45,628 bases of DNA, taken from Bacillota bacterium. Its GTDB lineage: Bacteria > Bacillota > Clostridia > Christensenellales > Aristaeellaceae. The position numbers and the translations under genes are program-made. The notes beneath the pieces were generated by a model. The model had not been told where the DNA came from and did no database searches. It saw only the letters and a program-made list of their open reading frames with translations. This document shows, piece by piece, positions 8,088-16,119 of the stretch (position 1 is its first letter; the number at the start of each line of letters is the position of its first letter). The stretch spans positions 1 to 45,628 of the forward strand of contig JAEYQQ010000021.1 in the NCBI GenBank assembly GCA_023409955.1, written 5' to 3'.

Positions 8088-8750
8088 ATGAAGTATCAAG
8101 CGATCATATTCGATGTCAGCGATATATTGGTTGAATATCATCCCAACTTTGCAAAGATGTATGGAGATAAAATACGCTCACTGGGAATAGAAGTGACAGA
8201 AGAAATCGCCAAGGAGATAAATATCGCCATAAATTGGGCCATAGGTGAGCAACTCATCAAAGAACAAAATGGTGCACCTTGTGCAACGGCAGATGAATCA
8301 TCTATGCTCAAAAACCGGGCAGCATTATCATGCGTTGATTTTCCATGAGAGATGGAAGAAGCCTACCTTCAAACAATGTCGCGTATGCCTAAGATAAAGC
8401 AAGAAATGCATGTGATTCCTGGTGTATTTGAAACATTGAATATTCAAAAGGAAAAATACCATTTGGCTATTGTAGCCAATCATCGTGTATGGCTTGCTGA
8501 TCACCTGTGATTTGGAGTTATATGATTACTTTACGTCGGTGGTTATTTCAGAAAAAGTAGGAATAGAAAAACCGGATGTACGCATTATGAAGATCGTATG
8601 GAAGAATTGGGTCTGCCCGCAGAGCGCTGCCTTTATGTTGGCGATCACCCTATGGATGTTTTGTGTTCAAAGAAAGCAGGAATGGATTGTGCATGGATTG
8701 TCGGAGACTGGAAAAAGGCACATACACTAGGCCCATATCAGGAGGATTAA
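8088..8750 (+). pseudogene. Frameshifted HAD-superfamily hydrolase
   Basis: The start (ATG 8088, GGAGAGG upstream) encodes MKYQAIIFDVSDILVEYHP, a HAD motif I in which the second Asp is replaced (DVSD for DxD). The frame is lost near 8290-8345. It continues in another frame with EEAYLQTMSRMPKIKQEMHVIPGVFETL (written in part), then stops, then shifts again to VGIEKPDVRIM and finally YVGDHPMDVLCSKKAGM, the typical HAD motif IV region, ending at 8750. At least three frame changes are needed, so it is decayed rather than a sequencing slip. HAD phosphatases of the YjjG type are the likely parent. Confidence 0.75.
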
Positions 8751-8903
8751 CGAATACAGAACATAATTGAACTGATTGGTTTACTGTCTTAAGCCATCTT
8801 TGCATCCAAGTGCGTCAATCCTTTCAGGCATATGCAAAGCGCTTTGCGAGATTTTCTTGATTTTTTGGTTCTTATGGTTTATACTCGTGTTTGACGCATA
8901 CAC

Positions 8904-8991
8904 GGAGAGTTGTCCGAGAGGTCGAAGGTGCGACACTCGAAATGTCGTGTGGGGCAACCCACCTAGGGTTCAAATCCCTAACTCTCCGCCA
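8904..8991 (+). tRNA. tRNA-Ser(CGA)
   Basis: The acceptor stem GGAGAGT pairs with ACTCTCC and is followed by discriminator G and an encoded CCA. The anticodon stem CGACA/TGTCG (8931-8935 and 8943-8947) holds the loop CTCGAAA, so the anticodon is CGA (8938-8940), reading UCG. A long variable arm typical of serine tRNA (GTGTGGGGCAACCCACC region) and the TPsiC arm AGGG-TTCAAAT-CCCT are present. A terminator follows directly. Confidence 0.95.
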
Positions 8992-8993
8992 TA

Positions 8994-9028
8994 AAGTCCA
9001 GTAACCAAGCTGGTTTGCTGGGCTTTTT
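8994..9028 (+). terminator. Terminator of tRNA-Ser
   Basis: AAGTCCAGTAACC pairs with GGTTTGCTGGGCTT (with G-U pairs) around a short loop, followed by Ts. It begins 3 nt after the tRNA CCA. Confidence 0.75.
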
Positions 9029-9048
9029 CTATTTCTAAATATCCAGCA

Positions 9049-9073
9049 CAGCTCAAATTTTGAGCTGTTTTTT
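9049..9073 (+). terminator. Second rho-independent terminator after the tRNA
   Basis: CAGCTCA/TGAGCTG closes a short AT-rich loop and is followed by six Ts (9068-9073). With the preceding hairpin it forms a double terminator. Confidence 0.75.
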
Positions 9074-9286
9074 GTGTAAGAACAGCTCGCTTTTCTCTGA
9101 ATCTGGGCTTGATTCGACTTGAGCAGTCACCTCAGCTTCTATGACACTACCCATTTACTTTCAAAGCTATTGGAGCTTAGCAGCATTATTCCTTTTGCCT
9201 AGGCAGAAAAAAGTTTTGATGTGTAGTCCAGATGCGCAGCTGTAGCAATACTCAGCGGAGATGGAACAGTATCTCTTGTTGGAGTA

Positions 9287-9718
9287 ATGACCATGTGGGG
9301 ATGCAAAGGAAACCTATGGTATCGCCACGTCTATATGCCTAATCAGAACAGCTTTATCACAGGGGCAAACATGATGGGGCGCTGGGACTACGGCCCATGG
9401 TTTTGGCCACCTATGTTTCCTGCAAATAGACTTGTGGCCAACCCATATTACGACCCTGTCTTAGCCCCATGGAAGCCCCCCATGATACCCGGATTCCCTA
9501 ACATTTCCTGCGTTCCAGAATCATTTCTCGACACGCCTATTATCAATGGCTGTGCCTATCCTTATCTGGAGGTGGGAATGAAAGCATACCGTTTCCGTAT
9601 CCTATACGCTTCAAATGAACGATATTATAACCTTCAGCTGTATTTCGCGGGCTCCAGCGGTGAGATGTGGAATTTGGACGGAATACAAAAACTTCGGTAT
9701 GAGTTAAAACCTCCATAG
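9287..9718 (+). pseudogene. Internal fragment of a multicopper oxidase (CotA/bilirubin-oxidase-like)
   Basis: The frame encodes 143 aa with family landmarks: MGRWDYGPWFWPP, NPYYDPVLAPW, VPESFLDTPIING, then YPYLEVGMKAYRFRILYAS and YNLQLYF. These match the region before and within the second cupredoxin domain of large multicopper oxidases. The family is normally several hundred residues or more, and all copper-ligand HxH and HCHxxxH motifs are missing here. I therefore read it as a relic of a horizontally acquired or lost gene. No good ribosome binding site is seen. The remaining bases from 9074 to 10077 hold no other gene I can support. Confidence 0.65.
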
Positions 9719-9869
9719 TTCTACCAATTTGAAAATCACTTTTATCCCAATCCTATTTGAACCCTCGATAAATCAGCATTTTTACTGCACCTTGCATCCA
9801 TTTTGCGGTTAACACAGAACAAACGCATGATTACACTCTCCTATTCTTTTATTCCTCATAAGAGATTAC

Positions 9870-9899
9870 AAAAAAGCCCCCATCGGAACAGATGGGGGC
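9870..9899 (-). terminator. Minus-strand terminator without a nearby minus-strand gene
   Basis: GCCCCCATC/GATGGGGGC (9876-9899) forms a very stable 9-bp stem with a 6-nt loop. The T-run (six As on the plus strand, 9870-9875) follows it only when read on the minus strand. No minus-strand gene ends here, so it may belong to a lost gene. Confidence 0.6.
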
Positions 9900-10077
9900 A
9901 TCATTGCATATCACCACATCGTTCAAGCATTACACCTTTGCTAATGGCTAGGATGCTGTGGGGTCTACGAGCTTGTCTCTCATGTGCTCTTTATGGTGAA
10001 TTATCTTTTCCATGGTTCATGTAATAGTATAGAAGCAATTTTATGCTACAACAAGTATGTCGAGAATTGATTTTCGC

Positions 10078-10130
10078 TTGAAAATCATGACGCTCAAGAG
10101 TAGTATTTAAATGGGCTTACACCGGGTGTA
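10078..10130 (+). promoter_or_regulatory. Promoter and palindromic operator of the PII-like/antiporter operon
   Basis: TTGAAA (10078-10083), a 17-bp spacer and TAGTAT (10101-10106) form a plausible sigma-A promoter. Just downstream of the expected start is the palindrome TACACC-G-GGTGTA (10118-10130), a likely operator. No regulator gene is adjacent. Confidence 0.5.
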
Positions 10131-10156
10131 TTATATTGGTGAATAGGAGTGGGCTA

Positions 10157-10501
10157 ATGAAGTTAGTATTACTAGTGCTTAACAAGGTCGAAAAGCTAGA
10201 CGATTTCCTTGAGGGACTGGCTGAGCATGGTATTACAAGCGCGACAATCGTAAACAGTACGGGTATGGTAAAGGAGCTATCAAAAAAAAGCAATGAATAT
10301 CCGATATTTGCTTCTATCAACATCCTTCTTGATCTTGACCACCAAGAAAGCAAGACTATTTTTATAGTTGTTAAGGATGAACAGTTTGAAATAGTCAGAG
10401 ATGTAATCAAAACGACCGTCGGAGATATATCCAAGCCAGATACTGCTGTGTTGTTTACCTTGCCGGTACTTACTGCAGAAGGGGTAGGTTTCCATAAATG
10501 A
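10157..10501 (+). CDS. Small PII-like (ferredoxin-fold) protein coupled to an antiporter
   Basis: This 114-aa protein has no signal peptide and an alternating beta-alpha-beta pattern: MKLVLLVLNK, helix LDDFLEGLAEHGI, strand SATIVNSTG, later TIFIVVKDEQ and helix EIVRDVIKTTVG. The order resembles PII-like signalling proteins such as SbtB and other transporter-associated members, which bind nucleotides and control a membrane partner. It lacks the classical PII T-loop motif, so the nucleotide is unknown. ATG 10157 has AGGAG at 10145-10149. Its stop overlaps the antiporter start by 4 nt, which points to joint function. The PII-like assignment is an inference from pattern and context. Confidence 0.6.
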   Translation: MKLVLLVLNKVEKLDDFLEGLAEHGITSATIVNSTGMVKELSKKSNEYPIFASINILLDLDHQESKTIFIVVKDEQFEIVRDVIKTTVGDISKPDTAVLFTLPVLTAEGVGFHK

Positions 10502-11670
10502 CATTTAATACACTATTTTATTTAGCCTTATTGCTTTTTTCTGGACTTCTTTTTGGTCGGGCTGTAAAGCTTATTAAGCTCCCGAATGTAACCGGTTATT
10601 TGATCGCAGGATTATTGATTGGACCTTATTGCTTTAAATTGCTCTCTAAGGATCTGGTTTCTCAATTGGAATTAGTCTCCGAAATGGCACTGGCCTTCAT
10701 TGCATTTTCCGTGGGTTCTGAGTTTAAACTGTCCTACCTAAAAAAAGTAGGGGTTATGCCCATTATTATTGCAATATGTGAGGGCCTTGCTGCAACTGTA
10801 TTTGTTACAGTTATATTGGTTGTTTTCGGTTATGACCTAAAGATTGCCCTGCTGTTGGGAGCCATTGCTTCAGCTACTGCTCCTGCTGCCACTATCATGG
10901 TAGTGAAGCAATATAAAGCAAAGGGACCTGTTACCGAAACCCTTCTGAGTGTCGTTGCATTGGATGATGCCGTGGCCTTGATCGCATTTGGCTTTTCACT
11001 TGCTTTTGTAAACTCTATGCTTCACCCTGGGCAAACATCTGTAGTTATATCCATCCTGTTACCATTTATTGAGATCATAGGCTCAATCGTTCTTGGTTTT
11101 GTTCTTGGTTTTCTATTTAATATGCTCTTACGTTTTTTTCAAAAGGATTCAAACAGGTTGATTATTATTGTAGGTTTTGTTCTGCTGGGGTCTTCACTGG
11201 CAACAATGCTAGGTTTGTCCCCGTTGCTGTTGTGCATGTGCATGGGAACCATGCTTGTAAATATCAGTGATTCGGCAAATTCGATATTTAAGCTTACAGA
11301 TATGATTACTCCACCTATATTCACAATGTTCTTTGTTATCTCTGGGGCGGGGTTGGATGTTACTTTTCTGCCCAAAATTGGACTGATAGGCATCCTTTAT
11401 GTCATATTCAGGGTTGCCGGTAAAATAACAGGAGCATCATTTGGGGCAGTAATCGCAAAGGCACCTGATTCCGTAAAAAAGTATATTGGCTTTACTCTGA
11501 TCCCACAGGCAGGTGTAGCCATAGGCCTATCCTTGATAGCCTCTCAAGCATTACCTGAATATGGTGGAACAATCCGTGCGGTCATTCTTTGCGCAACCTT
11601 GATTTATGAATTGTGCGGTCCAGCCTTTACAAAAATTGGATTGACAAAAGCCGGTGAAATTACAAAGTAG
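10498..11670 (+). CDS. CPA2/Kef-type cation:proton antiporter
   Basis: The 390-aa protein has about 11-12 hydrophobic segments over its whole length. The typical CPA2 region is present: GYLIAGLLIGP (31-41) in an early helix and LDDAVALIAFG for the conserved acidic pair in the ion-translocating helix. A GAIASATAPAA segment and a late PQAGVAIGL follow. It lacks the C-terminal TrkA-N/RCK domain of KefB/KefC. The preceding PII-like protein may replace that regulatory domain. The ion (Na+ or K+) cannot be told from sequence. A bidirectional terminator follows. Confidence 0.88.
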   Translation: MTFNTLFYLALLLFSGLLFGRAVKLIKLPNVTGYLIAGLLIGPYCFKLLSKDLVSQLELVSEMALAFIAFSVGSEFKLSYLKKVGVMPIIIAICEGLAATVFVTVILVVFGYDLKIALLLGAIASATAPAATIMVVKQYKAKGPVTETLLSVVALDDAVALIAFGFSLAFVNSMLHPGQTSVVISILLPFIEIIGSIVLGFVLGFLFNMLLRFFQKDSNRLIIIVGFVLLGSSLATMLGLSPLLLCMCMGTMLVNISDSANSIFKLTDMITPPIFTMFFVISGAGLDVTFLPKIGLIGILYVIFRVAGKITGASFGAVIAKAPDSVKKYIGFTLIPQAGVAIGLSLIASQALPEYGGTIRAVILCATLIYELCGPAFTKIGLTKAGEITK

Positions 11671-11709
11671 CGGAATTCTTTATTAATAGAATCTATCCTG
11701 ACTTTGCTA

Positions 11710-11748
11710 AAACCTCCATGCTGTTATGAAATATCAGCATGGAGGTTT
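11710..11748 (+). terminator. Terminator after the antiporter gene
   Basis: AAACCTCCATGCTG pairs perfectly with CAGCATGGAGGTTT around an 11-nt loop. Ts follow on the plus strand and As precede, so it can work in both directions. Confidence 0.75.
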
Positions 11749-11902
11749 ATTTAACTATATAGGCGCTCCCCTTGCTATTCTTGATGCCTGAAATTTTCAG
11801 GTATTTAGTCTACCCAATATGGCAGTCGAAGCCTCAAAGGAAATATGTGACATGGAATGTCTCTTAATATGCTCTCTCCAGATGCATTGCCAAGAATTGG
11901 TT

Positions 11903-12014
11903 TTGATTTCCCATATTAAAAGTGCTATATTGATCTCACAGATATGGTAACGCTATCATAACACGCCTTGGCAACACACGCTTTTTGTTTATTGCAAAAT
12001 GGTAGCGCTATCAT
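11903..12014 (+). promoter_or_regulatory. Promoter with two LacI-type operators
   Basis: The promoter is TTGATT (11903-11908), 17 bp, TATATT (11926-11931). Operator 1, ATGGTAACGCTATCAT (11944-11959), lies just after the expected start point. Operator 2, ATGGTAGCGCTATCAT (11999-12014), lies 55 bp further, 17 bp before the lacI-family start codon. They differ at a single base and have the CG-centred palindrome typical of LacI family sites. The pair suggests autoregulation with looping or double occupancy. The rest of the 11749-12031 gap holds nothing else that I can identify. Confidence 0.8.
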
Positions 12015-12031
12015 TTGATTGGAGGTTGAAG

Positions 12032-13036
12032 ATGACTACACTAAAGGACGTTGCCGATTTAGCCGGAGTTTCACCAATTACAGTGTCAAGAGTAGTTAAC
12101 GCACCGGAAACTGTAAAGCTGCAAACTCGCCAAAGGATCGAGGAAGCAATGCGCACGCTGAACTACGCGCCAAATACGGCAGCAAAGAATCTGGCCTCTA
12201 ATCGCACGGGTATAGTTGTCGTTTATATTCCACGAGACATTGACTTATCTAACCCTTTTATGATGCATTTGATTGCCGGGGTTAGCGAAGTCCTAAGTAA
12301 TCGAATGTATTCCATGCTGATTCTGCGAGATCGAGAAAAGGAGAGTATGTGTGACGGCTACATTGCGACAGGACTTCTTAAAGATGAAATCAACAATTTT
12401 GTAAGCTTTGCAAGCCAAAGAAATCGCCCTGTTGTCCTTTTCGGACATACATCGCGTCCTGATGTCATCTGCATTGATATAGATAACGTAGAGGGAGCAT
12501 ATCGAGGCGTCGATCATCTGATTAAGCTAGGTCATAGCGAAATTATGATGATCAACGTCCAAGAAGATAAAGACTATGTGCTTGACCGGCAAAAAGGCTA
12601 CGAGAAAGCACTTGAAGCAAATGGCATCCAGTTTGATAAGAATGATGTAGTGTTTACTGAAAACAGTGTAGACGGAGGTGCAAAGGCTGTTCGAGATATT
12701 TTTGCCAGAAGTAGACAGTATAGTGCAATTTTCTGTGCGACAGATACCATTGCAATTGGCGCCGTATCAGAGTTGTACCGCCTAGGATATAAGGTTCCTG
12801 ACCAATTGTCAGTCGTAGGTTTTGACGGTCTGGGGCATCACCTGCTCTGTTCTTTACCAATTACTACGATACAGCAGCCAGTCTTTGAGGTTGGCAAAAT
12901 GCTAGCGACAGCGTTGCTGAAAAAGATAAATAGCGAAAAGGTCGATTATCTGGAGTTGGTTTCACCTAATTTTATACTCGGTGAGTCTACGTCTCAGAAT
13001 TCGGTTGATTCCCGCAGTAGCGGGTTCACAAAATAA
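12032..13036 (+). CDS. LacI-family transcriptional regulator
   Basis: This 334-aa repressor has an N-terminal helix-turn-helix TLKDVADLAGVSPITVSRVVN (written in two parts: TLKDVADLAG and VSPITVSRVVN) and hinge-helix region NTAAKNLASNRTG. A periplasmic-binding-protein-like sensor domain with VVGFDGLGHH near residue 265 follows. GGAGG at 12021-12025 supports ATG 12032; an upstream in-frame GTG-type start at 11999 would lie inside operator 2. It is the first gene of the sugar operon and likely represses it. The inducer is unknown, probably a sugar released by the GH30 enzymes. Confidence 0.92.
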   Translation: MTTLKDVADLAGVSPITVSRVVNAPETVKLQTRQRIEEAMRTLNYAPNTAAKNLASNRTGIVVVYIPRDIDLSNPFMMHLIAGVSEVLSNRMYSMLILRDREKESMCDGYIATGLLKDEINNFVSFASQRNRPVVLFGHTSRPDVICIDIDNVEGAYRGVDHLIKLGHSEIMMINVQEDKDYVLDRQKGYEKALEANGIQFDKNDVVFTENSVDGGAKAVRDIFARSRQYSAIFCATDTIAIGAVSELYRLGYKVPDQLSVVGFDGLGHHLLCSLPITTIQQPVFEVGKMLATALLKKINSEKVDYLELVSPNFILGESTSQNSVDSRSSGFTK

Positions 13037-13052
13037 AGGAGGTATGGTCCCT

Positions 13053-14297
13053 ATGAAGAAACTGTTAGCTACCCTCTTGGCACTGGTTCTCATGATGAGC
13101 TTGTTCAGTGTCGCATCGGCTGAAAGCACTTTGGCCGGCACACTGGAGGTGTGGTCCTCCGGTGAAGAACTTGGAAGATTCGTAGAAGGTTTCAACAAAC
13201 TCTATCCCAATGTCACCGTCAATATCACTGTTGTTCCGAACTCTGATTTTGTGGCGAAGTTGACGCCCACCTTAGCTGGTGGCCAGGGTGCTCCCGACAT
13301 TTTCACTGGTGAGAGCGACTATGTCAAGTACCTTGTGGAATCTGGCTACTGGGATGATTTGAAAGGAGAGCCCTACAACGCTGACACGAGTGATGTTTGG
13401 GATTATGTTGCAAGTGTTGGTACTGATTCTACCGGAACGCTGCGTGCCTTGAGTTGGCAGGCTAGCCCTGGTTCCGTCATGTATCGCCGTGATATTGCTT
13501 TGTCCGTATTGGGCACTGATGACCCCGAAGCGGTTGGTGCCATGCTTAGCAGCAACGAAGCAATGCTGGATGTCGCTGCAAAGCTTCAGGCGAGCGGTGT
13601 CAAGATGTTTGCCAGCTGGCAAGACATCATGAACATGCAGTTCTCCAACCGCACCGAGCCTTGGGTGGTCAATGGCAAGCTTATCATCGCAGATTCCATG
13701 ATTGAATACATGGATATGGCTAAAACCTGCGTTGAGAACGGTTACGATCTTGGTGTTGATCCTTGGGCGCCCGAATGGACTGCTGCTGTTGAAAGTGATG
13801 ACACTTTCTGCTATGTTTTGCCTTCTTGGGGCTACCAATTCGTGGTTAAGCCCGGCGCAGATACCACTAAAGGTAAGTGGGCAATGTGCCAAGGTCCGGT
13901 TCCCTATGTGAAGGGTGGCACTTGGCTTGGCATCTACAAGGATAGCCCCAACAAGGAATTGGCATGGGCATTCTTGAGCTACTGCTGCTTGAACAGTGAT
14001 GCTCAACAGGCATATGCTGCAGAATACGGAGAGTTTGTTTCTTTGAAGTCTGCTGATGAAGCATTGGCCGCTGGTGAAGGCGAAGAAGTCCTGAATGGTC
14101 AGAATCTCTTTGCGTTCTACAATGACCAAATGGCTAAGCTCCCTGCTGACTTGATGACAGCATATGATGGCACTTTGAATAATGCATTCCTGGCAGTAGT
14201 GAAGGCATATGCTACAGGTGAAATGTCCAAGGATGATGCTATCCAGATGTTCAAGGATGATGCACTTAACGCTTATCCCGAACTTGTGATTGAGTAA
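13053..14297 (+). CDS. ABC sugar-transporter solute-binding protein (family 1)
   Basis: The 414-aa extracytoplasmic protein starts with the signal peptide MKKLLATLLALVLMMSLFSV and a likely cut after ASA (about residue 23). There is no lipobox cysteine, which is unusual for a Gram-positive binding protein. The mature part has TLEVWSSGEE, PNVTVNITVVP and APDIFTGESD, the pattern of carbohydrate-binding family 1 proteins. ATG 13053 is favoured over 13044 because AAAGGAGG at 13035-13042 is too close to the latter. It lies 16 nt behind the LacI gene and before the two permeases. The ligand is probably a beta-glucoside oligosaccharide, by context only. Confidence 0.88.
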   Translation: MKKLLATLLALVLMMSLFSVASAESTLAGTLEVWSSGEELGRFVEGFNKLYPNVTVNITVVPNSDFVAKLTPTLAGGQGAPDIFTGESDYVKYLVESGYWDDLKGEPYNADTSDVWDYVASVGTDSTGTLRALSWQASPGSVMYRRDIALSVLGTDDPEAVGAMLSSNEAMLDVAAKLQASGVKMFASWQDIMNMQFSNRTEPWVVNGKLIIADSMIEYMDMAKTCVENGYDLGVDPWAPEWTAAVESDDTFCYVLPSWGYQFVVKPGADTTKGKWAMCQGPVPYVKGGTWLGIYKDSPNKELAWAFLSYCCLNSDAQQAYAAEYGEFVSLKSADEALAAGEGEEVLNGQNLFAFYNDQMAKLPADLMTAYDGTLNNAFLAVVKAYATGEMSKDDAIQMFKDDALNAYPELVIE

Positions 14298-14309
14298 CGA
14301 CTGATGTAG

Positions 14310-14352
14310 GAGGGATAACCCGATGTGCGTTTGTAACTTCGGGTTATCCCTC
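14310..14352 (+). terminator. Strong hairpin between binding protein and permease genes
   Basis: GAGGGATAACCCG (14310-14322) pairs perfectly with CGGGTTATCCCTC (14340-14352) around a 17-nt loop, with few Ts after it. Such hairpins commonly let the binding protein be made in excess over the permeases, by partial termination or 3'-end protection of the upstream mRNA. Confidence 0.7.
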
Positions 14353-14380
14353 TTCATCTATGAAGGCGAGAGAAGTCAAT

Positions 14381-15286
14381 ATGGTAAAGTCTCACCGCAA
14401 TCGCCTACCGAATAAGACTTGGTACGGCTATCTGTTTGTGGCACCCTTTTTCATCGTATTCGCCATCTTTGGCCTATACCCAATTCTGTACACCTTCTTT
14501 CTCAGCTTCCAGAAATGGGACGGACTAGCTCCCATGCAGGGCATGGGATGGAATAACTTCGCTCGACTCATAAGCGATCGAGTATTCTATCAAACAATTG
14601 ATAACACGCTACGTATCTGGGTTATAAACTTCATACCTCAGATCCTCACAGCTTTAGTTTTATCAGCAATCTTCACTTTCAACAAAATTCGGGGAATGAA
14701 GTTTTTTAGAGCTGCATTCTACCTACCAAATCTGATTACAGCAGCCTCTGTTGGTCTTTTGTTTAACCTGCTTTTTAATGGGGATAAATCATCAGTTAAT
14801 CATCTGCTGACATCAATTGGTGTAGCTGGTGCCCCGTTTGATTTTTTCAATAATGCTACATTCACTTCATCATTGGTAAGCTATATTCAATGGTGGATGT
14901 GGTTTGGCTATACCACAGTGATTCTCATGGCCGGTATTACCACAATAGATCCGTGCATATACGACGCAGCAATGGTAGACGGTGCAACAAAGTGGCAAAC
15001 CTATCATGCTGTAACATTGCCTCTGATCAGACCAACACTAATATATATGACCATTACATCCGTAATAGGCGGAATGCAGTTGTTTGATGTACCTGCTACA
15101 TTAACAAACGGTCAAGGCAACCCTCGCAAGGCCATTCTGACTACAGCCATGTATCTGTACAACCAAGGTTTCCGCAACCACAACTATGGTTATGCATCAG
15201 CAGTTTCCATCGGACTCTTTGCGGTAATTGGAGTATTGATCGTCTTTGCCTTCTATGCTATGCACAGAAAGGAGGACAATGCATGA
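14381..15286 (+). CDS. ABC sugar-transporter permease, MalF type
   Basis: The 301-aa membrane protein has six hydrophobic segments, beginning with GYLFVAPFFIVFAIFGLYPI. The cytoplasmic EAA-like loop that contacts the ATPase is seen as YDAAMVDGATKWQTYHAVTLP (in part, DAAMVDGATKW). ATG 14381 is chosen because GAGAGAAG precedes it; an ATG at 14360 has no ribosome binding site. Its stop overlaps the next permease by 4 nt. No ATPase gene is in this operon. Confidence 0.9.
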   Translation: MVKSHRNRLPNKTWYGYLFVAPFFIVFAIFGLYPILYTFFLSFQKWDGLAPMQGMGWNNFARLISDRVFYQTIDNTLRIWVINFIPQILTALVLSAIFTFNKIRGMKFFRAAFYLPNLITAASVGLLFNLLFNGDKSSVNHLLTSIGVAGAPFDFFNNATFTSSLVSYIQWWMWFGYTTVILMAGITTIDPCIYDAAMVDGATKWQTYHAVTLPLIRPTLIYMTITSVIGGMQLFDVPATLTNGQGNPRKAILTTAMYLYNQGFRNHNYGYASAVSIGLFAVIGVLIVFAFYAMHRKEDNA

Positions 15287-16101
15287 AACGCATTTGGGGA
15301 AAGCTTCTAATCTACTTATTCTTAACTGCGCTGCTGCTCCTCTCCGTTGTGCCATTCTATTTGGTCATGATTAACTCAACACATTCCAGTTTTGACATTG
15401 TCACAAAGCTGAACTTACTACCGGGTAGTTCTACGACGGATAACTATGTCACAATGCAGTCCCATGTCAACATTTGGCGAGGATTTTTAAATAGCATACT
15501 AATTGCAATACCCTACACATTCCTCACGGGGTACTTTGGTGCGTTGGCTGCTTATGGCTTTGCTAAGTATCCTTTCAAGGGCAACAAGCTTATGTTTGGT
15601 CTTGTGCTAGCTACAATGATGATCCCCTCTCAGGTTTCTATCATTGGCTTCTACCAACTAAACCTTAAGCTACATTTGCTCAATTCATATTGGCCTTTCA
15701 TACTCCCAGGCATTGCGAACGCAACAACCGTGTTTTTCCTCCGCGGAATTGTGTCTCAGAGTATCCCGAATTCTATGCTGGAAGCAGCTCGTATAGAGGG
15801 ATGCGGCGAATTCAGAATCTTTAACCGAATGGTTTTACCGTGTATTACCTCGGGTGTTGTTACCATGTGTATCTTTAACTTCGTTTCCTGCTGGAATAAT
15901 TATATGGGACCATTGATTATCATGACAAACAGTGACATGTATCCCTTGCCGGTAATGATCGCTATGATAAAAGGATTGTACCTGTCAAATTATGGTGCAA
16001 TGTACTTGGCTATAGCCATATCGGTTGTTCCAGTCATTATTGTATTCTGTTTCTTTTCAAAATACATAATCAACGGCTTGACTGTTGGCGCAGAGAAATA
16101 A
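15283..16101 (+). CDS. ABC sugar-transporter permease, MalG type
   Basis: The 272-aa partner permease has six membrane segments and the EAA-type loop LEAARIEGCGEFRIFNRMVLP (in part, EAARIEGCGEF) near residue 167. AAAGGAGG lies upstream of the ATG, inside the previous gene. The segment WNNYMGPLIIM near 207 is typical of carbohydrate permeases of the CUT1 group. It must work with an ATPase encoded elsewhere; the only one in the window is the MsmX/UgpC-like protein at 35122-36177. Confidence 0.9.
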   Translation: MKRIWGKLLIYLFLTALLLLSVVPFYLVMINSTHSSFDIVTKLNLLPGSSTTDNYVTMQSHVNIWRGFLNSILIAIPYTFLTGYFGALAAYGFAKYPFKGNKLMFGLVLATMMIPSQVSIIGFYQLNLKLHLLNSYWPFILPGIANATTVFFLRGIVSQSIPNSMLEAARIEGCGEFRIFNRMVLPCITSGVVTMCIFNFVSCWNNYMGPLIIMTNSDMYPLPVMIAMIKGLYLSNYGAMYLAIAISVVPVIIVFCFFSKYIINGLTVGAEK

Positions 16102-16119
16102 CGTAAGGAGTTTACCTTG

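Noticed and set aside
13272..14357. 361-codon minus-strand frame opposite the first solute-binding protein
   Set aside because: It is the mirror of a clear coding gene with signal peptide and ribosome binding site; its translation shows no family features.
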